The notes below the pieces were generated by a model, which was not told the DNA's origin, searched no databases, and worked only from the letters and a program-made list of their open reading frames with translations. Both the position numbers and the translations under genes were made by a program. From positions 2,271,135 through 2,335,134 of the forward strand of contig SCFE01000037.1 in NCBI GenBank assembly GCA_004352715.1: a stretch of DNA of 64,000 nt, written 5' to 3'. How positions within the stretch are numbered: position 1 is the first letter of the stretch; every line of letters starts with the position of its first letter. Positions 54,690 through 64,000 of the stretch are shown piece by piece. This DNA is from Hofstenia miamia (taxonomy: Eukaryota; Xenacoelomorpha; Acoela).

Positions 54690-55770
54690 GACTGCTCATG
54701 GTGAAAGCATTGGTATTTATGATGAAATCATAAGTATTTTTCAACATACAAACAAAGTGGTACACATGGACATCAAGAAGATGAAGAGGGGTACCAGTAC
54801 CTCCTCATACTTATTGATCACTTTACCAAGTATGCTCAACTCATCCTCCTCAACAGCACCACTGTTGAGGTTATTGCAGAGAAAGTGGTCAAGGAATGGG
54901 TTCTCAAGTTTGGGCCCATGGAGTGCCTAATTTCAGATTGCTGCCCTCAATTCAAAAACCACCTTATAGAGACCTTGATGAAGGAGCTCAAAATACTCCA
55001 CAAGTTCACCACTGCATATCATCTGCAGTCCAATGGAGTTGTTGAAAGACTCAACCACACTGTTATCAAACTAATCTGAGTAGCCATCACCTGAGCAGCA
55101 GGCAGAAATTGGAAATGCATCATTGAGGTGGTAGAGTATTTTTATAACCCTGCTGTGCATACCACTACTAAGGTCAACCCCTTTAAGGCCATCTTTGGCT
55201 GAGAGGTGAGTACACCCCTTTCCATGATGTTCCCAGATTATAATGAACCCACATTGGAGAATTTTGTGAATCATATGTTACATGAATTTCAAGAAGTACA
55301 TGTCAACAGCAAAATTTCAATCACAAACTGTATGGTGATCATAATAAGGTTGGTGACAAAGTTTTTGCATATTTTCCTCGCCATATCACTGACACAAATC
55401 AAGTGCAGAAACTTGCTACCAACTGGCAGGGTCTGTTTACTGTTACAAAGGTGTTAGACAACCATAGATATTTATTAAATAATTGGAGACTTGCCCATTT
55501 CCAATGACTCAAACGAACTATTAAAGATATTAGCAATGTTGTCATTGACCCTAATAGTGAACTTTCACTTGTCAACAATAGAGTAAATGAACTTGACAAT
55601 TATACTAACCTCACTGAGTGTGAGGGAGACGACCTCTCTGAGGTCAATTATAATGATAACCTTGGTAATAGTAGCAACATTACTGCTACTTGTGTTTTGC
55701 CTAGACATAGAGTTAGGTACCAAGAATATTTAGACCATTTAAACACCCAAGATTGGGAACTTAATTAACT
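54690..55770 (+). pseudogene. gypsy integrase and C-terminal pol
   Basis: Integrase core: YLLILIDHFTKYAQLILLNS (first Asp), MECLISDCCPQFKNHL (second Asp, usual SDRGxQF), TAYHLQSNGVVERLNHTVIK (catalytic Glu). It continues NWKCIIEVVEYFYNPAVHTT and PFKAIFG-TGA-EV, then after a frameshift GDKVFAYFPRHITDTNQ and the C-terminal RHRVRYQEYLDHLNTQDWEL. In-frame stops at 55077, 55092, 55200 and 55505 are all TGA. No CpG occurs between 54781 and 55080. Confidence 0.9.
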
Positions 55771-55949
55771 TTTATGTTTAGCAACCAAGCCATATCAGAT
55801 GAAATGAACTGAGAACCAGCTCCTGCAAGAAGATGAGTGAGGCAAAGACAACCCCCACAATGAACAGAGCCAAGATGACACCCCTCATTAAGCAGAGGAG
55901 AGGGTATCCTGCAAGAGAGGAAGGACACAGGAGGACTCAGGTAGCAGAC

Positions 55950-56090
55950 CAAGCAACTACTTGGGGTGCCAAATAGCCCCTTGGGAGCATGATTCCTACA
56001 ACTACTTGGGGCGCCAAATAGCCCCTTGGGAGCAGACTTCAGATGACTACTTGGGGCACCAAATAGCCCTCGGGAATCTGAGGTGTCAAG
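55950..56090 (+). repeat. Three imperfect tandem copies of an LTR-like motif
   Basis: ACTACTTGGGGTGCCAAATA continuing GCCCCTTGGGAGCA recurs three times at spacings of about 54 and 57 bp, between the end of pol and the extra ORF. The same motif in variant form, CTGGGGCAACAAATAGCTCC, lies in the LTR (about 58467). It may be a repeated cis-acting signal. Confidence 0.75.
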
Positions 56091-56251
56091 TAAGTACAGA
56101 GTGCCTTTTGCTAACTTAAGTATCATCACTAAAACGTCTTGTAGTGACTTGATAACCCCCTCTAGTCCCTGCCCTTCTTCTGCGCCTCTATTAGCATTAG
56201 GTCCCAGACAAATGAAGAGTGGCAACAAAAGATCTCTAAGGTAGGAGATGA

Positions 56252-58002
56252 AACTTTACATTCGTACTTTATCACAACTTATTGGAGGAAACAAAGAACA
56301 AATTATGCTGGACATACAACACCAAGAATTTCACATGTGCAGTGGACGTCATTCCCTTTGTAATCAATGTAGAGCATGGGCCCAAAATTAACACCATCAT
56401 ATGCTATGACTCCAAAATGCACAGAGGACTCAAGTGGCCATACTGGTGAAGTATGGTCCACACCATGTTTGATGAGGACTTTAATATAATGCACTTGTGC
56501 CAGCTGCTGAACAACAAGCATGCCATTCAGAAATTTGAGTGCATCAACATTGATTTCAAGAACTTACTCATCAGTTACTTCTTCCTAGTCAGTGAAGTTA
56601 ACCAGCCCAAGGTAATGGAAAAGATTGAAATAGCATATAGGCTAGTGAAGGTCGAAAACATTCATCTGGTGATGTTTGTCAAAGAAGAATATCAGGACAA
56701 GATACCTCAGGAAGTCATTAACCTTCACCTTAGCATGGAGAACTTCACAATCCTCTACATGCATTACTATTGTCCCACCAGTATGTATCAGTTTGGCATC
56801 TTTTCAGTGACCAAATTAATTTACACCAACCTTCTTTTGTGTAAGAAAATACCCACCTATCACCTTGCAGTTGACACAAGGCTTATCATAGATGCTGTCA
56901 CCCAGTCACAAACTCTTGAATCCATCTTTGCTAACTGGCCTGGTCTTGCCTTGGTTATGAACATGCATGTCAGTTTTGCATTTTCTCAAAGCACCACAAC
57001 TCTCACCAAGATCAATGAGGTCTGGACTAATCTCAAGGCAGATAGAAACCCTCAGTCCATTTGGCCCACTATTAATATCCACATCCCTATGTCACAATAC
57101 TCTGGATCTGTTGAGAGGCTGCTCATGGAACTGTGCATTGCCTACACCTTGCAAGACCGCCAAAACTTTGCTGAACATCCATTCTACAAGAAGTTTGTGC
57201 CACCTATTCAGTTTCATGAGCTCTGACCATTTGCCCTGCTGCATGGAAAATCAAGAGCTGGCTTCTGCATTCATGCTCACCTCTGTCATCACCTTGCAAA
57301 ACCAAAAAGGCAATGGAAAGGTTTGAGAAGTTTTATGCCTGCCTTATCAGCACAAGTAGTCCATTGGGGCACCTTCTGCCTCAGATGATAGTTAACCACT
57401 TGAGTGCAATGCTGGACCCCCATGTTCTTATTTTATTTCAGGCATCTGGTGACTTGATGTGGATAAATAACATTGAGACCCTCACTCAATACTATGATAT
57501 CACAAAGCACATAGAGATTATTACTATGGTGTGACCAGGGTTTACTGATCCAGAAGAGATGACTTTACAGCAGGTCAATGAGTACTGCTCCCTATTTGTG
57601 GATCCTGCAACATGCATGGGATTGCTAAGAGAGGTCTTCATCCACTTCTACCCAAACATCTGGATCAGTCCTGAAGATGCCCACACTTTAGACATGGATG
57701 TGCTCATGACTCTCATGATAGCACTGAAAGGCCTTCATCTTTATGAGAGGTTTTATGATACATTTACACAGAGGCTAAACAACTTAAGAAAGAATTGTCT
57801 GATTAGTGCCTGTTTACCAGAGATTGAGTTCTTCCACCTGAGGAGTGAAGAGGTCACACAGAGGGAGACTCTTGTGCAGATTACCTGGTGACCTAGATAT
57901 GCTGAAGTTAAGTCTTGGGACAACATCCTAGCTGCAGAAATGATTGTGGAGATGCAAAAGCTCCTGTCCAGTCCCACAGTAAAACTCCTACTGCAAACTT
58001 AA
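56252..58002 (+). pseudogene. Extra ORF between integrase and 3' LTR, unknown function
   Basis: About 580 codons, open apart from four TGA codons (56447, 57224, 57532, 57889) and one frame change between 57226 and 57330. It ends TAA at 58000-58002, 15 bp before the LTR. Readable segments: KLCWTYNTKNFTCAVDVIPF, FLVSEVNQPKVMEKIEIAYR, WPTINIHIPMSQYSGSVERL, MERFEKFYACLISTSSPLGH and DMDVLMTLMIALKGLHLYER. I see no signal peptide, membrane segment or furin-like site, so it does not look like a fusogenic envelope. CpG is nearly absent (two in the 774 bases of 56453-57226). Confidence 0.6.
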
Positions 58003-58017
58003 ATGGCAATGGGGATG
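58003..58017 (+). promoter_or_regulatory. Polypurine tract before the 3' LTR
   Basis: A purine-rich ATGGCAATGGGGATG immediately precedes TGTAGAG, in the expected position for plus-strand priming of an LTR element. Confidence 0.5.
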
Positions 58018-58984
58018 TGTAGAGTCACTTGAGGACTACTTTTTTTGATCTTATTATTTTGGCAGTCTGAAATAGTGTTGCATATTTTTGACATTTTGAT
58101 TTCCTGATTCACTGCTATTTATTTGTATCAATTTCTTTTAATCAATTATTTGAATTTTGAGTGTAGTTATTTGATAGTGTTAGTATTTGTCTCCTTGATT
58201 TGAATTATGTGTGATTGCTCATTTAAACTTTGTGAGGAAAATTGTGCTTTGAAACTGTAAACAATTCAGGTAATAAGTTACAGATTTTTGTAATAAATAT
58301 CTGAGTCACTGTAGCAAAACACACAATAAATTTGGCTTCCTTCTACTGCATTTGATCTTTTCAATTAATTATCTATTAACCCCCTTTATATTCTTCATTA
58401 AAGATTTGGTAATGATAACTATTGCTTAAGATCCAGCAACAATTCAGTAGGAAACTGCACTGGGTCTGGGGCAACAAATAGCTCCTTAATGGTGAGAGCC
58501 TGAATCATGGCTGCTTTAGGTTACAATTATGTGTAAGGAATAATATCTTTTATTTGATCTGTTCATACATGCATATAATAATTTACACTTTGCAAATATA
58601 TTATACTGTTGGTGAACATGAATGCACAGCAATTATGTGCCTTTTACTTATTATCTATTTACATGAGCTGAGATAAGAGAATTCTGAGATAAATTGTTTA
58701 TTGAGCTAGGAATTAATACTTGAGACACACAATTAGCACCTTGGTGAGTAGGTATGGCTTCAAAGATATGGCTTTGGCCTGATGACGTGTGAATTGGTCA
58801 CTGCTGAAGTTCTTTTTTGGAATGGAATTTCTCTATTTATTAGGCAAAATCAGTGAACCACCAATGTACATTTTCTGTTAGAATGCCTGTCACTCTCTGC
58901 TATGGTAAACTTTGCAACCTTCAATCTAAACTCTTGAGTTACCCAGTACCACTAGAGTAGCCAGAGCTCCCCCATGATTCTACA
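58018..58984 (+). repeat. 3' LTR of the + gypsy copy
   Basis: 967 bp, TGTAGAGTCACTTGAGGACT to CCCCCATGATTCTACA. It is the most complete copy of this LTR in the window and serves as reference for the 40555, 43798 and 62340 copies. Confidence 0.92.
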
Positions 58985-58988
58985 ATAC

Positions 58989-60940
58989 CAAGATAACAAT
59001 TTAAGGTTGAAACAACTTTGTTTTGTGTTGTTATGTGGTTTTATTATTTATTAAAAACAATGCTGTTTTAAAATTGAAATGTTACTATTCCATTAGTTAA
59101 AATAACTTTGCTTCAACAACATCACATTAGGTTGCTTTTGGTTGTTTTTAATAAATAAAAAAGCAATATTTTGAGGTCATAACCAGGGTTTTCAAGTCAA
59201 GTTTTTAAATTTCAATTTTGAGTTTGAGTATTTTTTAACCCCTCCAGATTCTGAATAACCATACTTGTCTGTGAAAGCTTGGTAAAATTCCAAGTAGGAC
59301 CAGTTAGCTTGTCTTTTTTTAAATTCAAAAAAGCCTAGGACAAGTTATCACAGGTAGTTTTGAGATTTTCCTATATCTAGCATTAAGCCCAGTTTTGATG
59401 TTATTGTTTAGCATAATTTTTCCAAATTATTCACTGCAAAGCACAGGTGAAGGTCAGCCATTTCAAATGTATTGTGTCCATGTGTGTTTCCTTTATTTAC
59501 ATTGCATTTATGCAGTGACAATCAAATTTCTTTGGTATATTTGTGAAATATAGTTATTAGGCAAAGCATACATGATTATTATGGCAAAAAATGTGGGATT
59601 ATAGTAATGATAGTGACTCACCTTCATATTTGAGACTTGATAGTTCAAATAATGAAGCAACTGAGGCGATCCCATTAGAAAGGAGACAAGATACTTATCT
59701 GAGTTATACAAATTTCCCATCTGCATTATTCCCTTTTTCAAACAGTTTCATACTTAGCTTGTAAATATTTTCAAAATATACTTTCTTACTTAGATATTTG
59801 TGCATTTATTTCCCTATGATTTGATACTAATTTTAGGTTTCTACAATTAAGTTGAAAGCCAATAAGTATACTCACCCTTGTCAGAGGCAGCTATTTCAAT
59901 AATAATAAATTTTATAGAAAGTATAAAAAAATTTAAAAAAAAGATTTTTGTTAACTATAAGCAACATAGTTCTAGTTAAAGTAATAAAAAAATTTGGCAA
60001 TTTTAAAGAAAGTGCAATTGAGTTTTTTCTAATTTTGAGTATTTTATGGTGAAAAACATTCATTTTACAACAAATCTAAGCTAAAAAATAGTTATTTGCA
60101 ATTAGTAAAGAAATTTAAAATTAAAATAGTTTAATTTTTACAGTATTTTGAGTGGATTTTCAATCAAATTTTAGTTCAAGTTTTGATGATTTCTCTTCCA
60201 AGTTTTTCTGATTGAGTTTTGTGAGCTTATTCAAGTTTGAGTTTTTAAGATTCCAAGTACTTGAAGACCCTGCTCATAACAACATTACTTTATGTTGTCC
60301 TATGATTGTTTTAGATAACTAAAACAACATTGTTTCTTAATTGCAGCATTTAATTATTCAAACATTATTATAACAATGTAATTTTAGGCAGCTTTTTTGT
60401 GTTTTTGATAGCATAGCATTACTTTTATGAGCAAAACAACAATTTTATATTGCTGAGCTGTTCAAACATTGCTGTTTAAGCAAATATAAACCCACTAGAA
60501 CACTAGAACACTAGAACACTGTATATAATTCAAGTCAAATACACACTGAAGATAAATATGTACATAGATGGAATAAAGGTACAATAACAAAAAATTAAAT
60601 AAAATTAAATGTATGCTACTTCTGTCATTTAAATTAAATTCATGGTGTGATGTGCAAATTTACACATTTCAGTTTTTACTAAAGGTATTTGATACATTTG
60701 ATTTAATATGGTTGATTGCTCTTTTGTATTTTTGTTTATTATGAAGTAATTAAACATAGTATAATGTGGATTTTCTACGATTTTTCAAGTAAGTCTTAAG
60801 TTTTCCTAATCTCTGATTGTAAATGAATCACATACCTTTTCACAAAAACCAGCTTTAAAGCATCATGATATTTGTAAGAACTGCAGAGGTTGATCCATAA
60901 ACGGATGTTCCATATCATATTTTGTTAAAAATTTTGCTTA
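58989..60940. other. AT-rich CpG-poor DNA, no gene seen
   Basis: It contains an imperfect inverted repeat at about 59030-59170 (TTATTATTTATTAAAAACAA facing TTGTTTTTAATAAATAAAAA). It also has three copies of an 8-bp unit, cactagaa, at about 60492-60515. Short open frames here lack any recognisable domain. Confidence 0.5.
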
Positions 60941-60949
60941 AAATTAGTG

Positions 60950-62044
60950 ACATAAAAACTTTATTTATTTCCTTTATTGTGTAATAGTTTGATTTGAGAT
61001 CTCTTAGAATATAAATTTGGGTATTTAGACTTGATAACAGATGTTTTCTGTGTTCATTAAATTTCAAATTTTCTTGAAATGCAACTCCAAGAATAATTGT
61101 ATATTTAGGTGAGGATTAACAAGTTTGTGTTTTCTGACATTCACAATTTCTTAGTTTACTTAAAGAGATATTTAGGATATTGGTTTTCTTATCATTGATG
61201 TTTAAATTGAATTTTTCTGCACATGAATTTATTAATGTTACTGAATTCTTAAGTTCCAATTTTTTATCTAGATCTGTATGTTTATAGCAAAGTATGCCTT
61301 AAGTTGATTCATCTGAATATTTCACCATAAAACAGTTAAATTGTGAGGATCGTAGTGAGTCACTTGACATTGAGTACACATTCATACCTCTATCTGTTCC
61401 TTGGGAGGATCCTATTTTAATTTCAATTGGCTTGCAAGTGATTTCTTTAAAAGTAAAGTGCTGTGAACAACCTTTTGTAAAGTAATACAGCCATGAGCAT
61501 ATGTGATGGGATTCAATAAAATGATTTTTTGTTAATAAAGCACTTTCTTGGTCTAAGGTGTCAATTTCCTTTAAAAAATCTATTAAAATTTAGTGTATTC
61601 CTTCAATGTCTTTATTAACCAAAAGCCTTGCATACTTGATGTTGAAATGTTACAAGACAATCATTTGTAGACATACTTTTTTATATGCAAATTGACACAC
61701 TTTGTAATTATTTCAGGAGAAATAAAATATATGTGTACTATTTTTTCAAATCATCTAGACAGAGAGGTAATACTAATATCATGAATTTCATTAGGAATCT
61801 TGGCAATTTTATCCTTAGCAATTGGTTGTATATTTGCTAGTTTGTAACATGAAGGAAAAACTCCAGCTTTGAGAGATTCATTCCAAAGAAAATGATAAAT
61901 TGGTGCCAATATATCCCAGTAGTTTCTATTAATCCAGTACAGGACAATTTTACAATTCTGTAAATGATAAGAAACTACATTAAGATGTATATCTGGTGCA
62001 GGATGATTTAAGAGGTTATTTTTATTAGTTTGCCATCCTATCAA
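60950..62044 (-). pseudogene. Degenerate LINE reverse transcriptase
   Basis: On the - strand: SLKAGVFPSCYKLANIQPIA, SITSLSR followed by FEKIVH, then in other frames IDFLKEIDTLDQESALLTKN, PIEIKIGSSQGTDRG (decayed GxPQGxxxG) and FNCFMVKYSDEST (decayed YxDD). It continues with KFNLNINDKKTNILNISLSK and LKFNEHRKHLLSSLNTQIYI. Several frame changes are present. It differs in sequence from the other LINEs of the window. Confidence 0.6.
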
Positions 62045-62339
62045 TTTTACTATTTCATCCTCTAGATGACATAACAGTGATGCAATTTTGTAGTTTGCAG
62101 TATTATTTAATTATTGTCTCATCAATTATGCAGCATGTGTCATTGCTCAATTAAATTTGTGAAGGAAATGAATTGCAGAAGTAGAAACAAAGTGCAGGTA
62201 CTAGTCAAAGCTTGTATAAATATGAACAATGCTGTACACCAAGAGAATTGATTTTAGTTCACCAAAACTGTGTTCTATTTTTCTTGGAAATTTATTAAGT
62301 ATTTTTTTATTATGATCATTGAGTAAGTTTCTCCTCTGA

Positions 62340-62610
62340 TCTAAGGATGAGAAATGGTTCCTACAACAGTTGCAGCCCAAATTGTGAACTGCATTAGGTT
62401 ACAGCTATTGATATGCATAGGCTACAATAAATTGTTTTTTGAATGCAACACATACATCCAAATAATTAGCACACTGTGTTTAAATTATGCCTGTTGGCTA
62501 GCACAAATGCATGGCAATTACATGCTGTTTATATATCAGTTGAGATCTCTGAAAATAAATGAGATTGCATATTGAGCTAGAGAATAAGTTGTGAGACACA
62601 TAGAGCAGTA
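62340..62610 (+). repeat. Decayed relic of the gypsy LTR
   Basis: It aligns with 58495-58740. AACTGCATTAGGTTACAGCT parallels CATGGCTGCTTTAGGTTACA, and CATGGCAATTACATGCTGTT parallels CACAGCAATTATGTGCCTTT. The ATTGAGCTAG...GAGACACA block is shared. It ends about 90 bp before CpG-normal DNA begins. Confidence 0.65.
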
Positions 62611-62772
62611 CTACACAAACAATTTTCCAAACTTCTCATGTAGGAATTGCTTCAGCTTAATGCTATGTAAATTGGTTATCTTGATTGTTTGCTTTTTTTT
62701 ATAATCCCCGCCTAGGTGAGGCATGTCGTCCAGGTTCGCTACCCTCCATCCTCCTTCGTACTCGGCGGTGGG

Positions 62773-63672
62773 NNNNNNNNNNNNNNNNNNNNNNNNNNNN
62801 NNNNNNNNNNNNNNNNNNNNNNNNNNNNNNNNNNNNNNNNNNNNNNNNNNNNNNNNNNNNNNNNNNNNNNNNNNNNNNNNNNNNNNNNNNNNNNNNNNNN
62901 NNNNNNNNNNNNNNNNNNNNNNNNNNNNNNNNNNNNNNNNNNNNNNNNNNNNNNNNNNNNNNNNNNNNNNNNNNNNNNNNNNNNNNNNNNNNNNNNNNNN
63001 NNNNNNNNNNNNNNNNNNNNNNNNNNNNNNNNNNNNNNNNNNNNNNNNNNNNNNNNNNNNNNNNNNNNNNNNNNNNNNNNNNNNNNNNNNNNNNNNNNNN
63101 NNNNNNNNNNNNNNNNNNNNNNNNNNNNNNNNNNNNNNNNNNNNNNNNNNNNNNNNNNNNNNNNNNNNNNNNNNNNNNNNNNNNNNNNNNNNNNNNNNNN
63201 NNNNNNNNNNNNNNNNNNNNNNNNNNNNNNNNNNNNNNNNNNNNNNNNNNNNNNNNNNNNNNNNNNNNNNNNNNNNNNNNNNNNNNNNNNNNNNNNNNNN
63301 NNNNNNNNNNNNNNNNNNNNNNNNNNNNNNNNNNNNNNNNNNNNNNNNNNNNNNNNNNNNNNNNNNNNNNNNNNNNNNNNNNNNNNNNNNNNNNNNNNNN
63401 NNNNNNNNNNNNNNNNNNNNNNNNNNNNNNNNNNNNNNNNNNNNNNNNNNNNNNNNNNNNNNNNNNNNNNNNNNNNNNNNNNNNNNNNNNNNNNNNNNNN
63501 NNNNNNNNNNNNNNNNNNNNNNNNNNNNNNNNNNNNNNNNNNNNNNNNNNNNNNNNNNNNNNNNNNNNNNNNNNNNNNNNNNNNNNNNNNNNNNNNNNNN
63601 NNNNNNNNNNNNNNNNNNNNNNNNNNNNNNNNNNNNNNNNNNNNNNNNNNNNNNNNNNNNNNNNNNNNNNNN
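62773..63672. other. Assembly gap, 900 N
   Basis: 900 unknown bases. The 75 bases before it (62698-62772) are CpG-rich and on the - strand read TAEYEGGWRVANLDDMPHLG, unlike the DNA to their left. Confidence 1.
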
Positions 63673-64000
63673 ATGATTCGCCTCCACTGTTTCCTGGCAG
63701 CTCAAGACAAAGCTACTCAAATTAGCTTGATGAGGGTGCGGTTTAATCTCTCTACCAAGCCTTTAGCCTGGTGGTGGTAGGTGGTCGTTAACTCGTGGAT
63801 TATTTCTAGTTTGATCATTAGCGCACGTAAGAGGTTGCTCTTGAACTGGGGTCCTCGATCCGAAACTAGCTTGCGCATTGGCCAGTACTTGAGGATCCAC
63901 TCCTTAAGGATTTTGTCGGCTACGACCTCAGCGGTGGTGCTGTTAAGAGGAATGATGCGGTCGAACTTGGTAAAGTGATCTACGATCACAAGCAAATACT
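63673..64000 (-). pseudogene. CpG-normal gypsy integrase, relative of the 54.7-kb copy
   Basis: On the - strand, entering from beyond the window: MLVIVDHFTKFDRIIPLNST, RKLVSDRGPQFKSNLLRAL, TYHHQAKGLVERLNRTLIKL. All three catalytic residues (D, D, E) are present. It aligns without gaps with the CpG-free integrase at 54820-55080. In-frame TGA codons follow at LIKLI-TGA-VALS-TGA-AARKQW, the same two codon positions as in that copy. About 14 CpGs lie in the last 284 bases. Confidence 0.88.

Larger units (their letters stand above)
43798..58984 (+). mobile_element. Ty3/gypsy-like LTR element (+ copy) with nested insertions
   Basis: A 4-bp duplication, atac, lies directly outside TGTAGAG (43794-43797) and directly outside TTCTACA (58985-58988), so the whole span is one insertion event. 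Contents in order: 5' LTR (43798-44107 and 51433-51758, split by the 7.3-kb TIR element, its last part lost), a CR1-like LINE, integrase, an extra ORF, and the 3' LTR. Gag, protease and RT have been deleted. Confidence 0.85.

Noticed and set aside
56252-58002. Envelope protein in the gypsy element
   Set aside because: The position fits, but I see no signal peptide, membrane anchor, fusion peptide or protease cleavage site, so I leave it as an ORF of unknown function.

Overview
The window is metazoan, probably invertebrate, nuclear DNA. It is AT-rich, has spliced coding exons and is packed with eukaryotic transposable elements. I cannot name the species. The one host gene I recognise is the 3' end of PQBP1 on the + strand. 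Two small exons lie at 843-894 and 941-998, separated by a 46-nt intron. A 22.9-kb intron follows, then the terminal exon at 23929-24067.

Region 1 (1-24 kb) is PQBP1 with its giant intron. The intron holds a pogo/Tigger element, four Tc1/mariner-type elements or remnants, a stack of CR1/jockey-like LINEs all on the - strand, and two hAT elements. It also holds a Penelope-like element with a candidate hammerhead ribozyme, an unclassified TIR element, a 149-bp tandem array made from a transposase 5' region, and a piggyBac-type MITE; a second copy of that MITE lies just upstream of the exons. CpG dinucleotides are common here.

Region 2 (24-62.6 kb) is strikingly CpG-poor. It holds a degenerate 2.2-kb-arm inverted repeat (about 25.7-36.8 kb) and a truncated - strand Ty3/gypsy element (37.1-41.5 kb). 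A nested complex follows at 43.8-59.0 kb: a + strand copy of the same gypsy family, flanked by a 4-bp duplication (atac). Its 5' LTR is split by a 7.3-kb terminal-inverted-repeat element with small unknown genes, some intron-containing, and a CR1-like LINE also sits inside it. The gypsy family carries an extra long ORF between integrase and the 3' LTR. A further LINE remnant and an LTR relic follow (60.9-62.6 kb). CpG-normal elements (28.8-31.5 kb) are inserted into this CpG-poor DNA.

Region 3 (62.7-64 kb) returns to normal CpG. After a 900-N gap it holds the integrase of a relative of the same gypsy family on the - strand.

The main signals are: (a) the CpG contrast, seen even between two homologous integrases; (b) in-frame stops that are all TGA in the + gypsy copy, two of them at the same codons in the CpG-normal copy; (c) the 7.3-kb TIR element, which matches no autonomous transposon class I can recognise; and (d) repeated single-N joins flanked by duplicated sequence, which are probably assembly artefacts.
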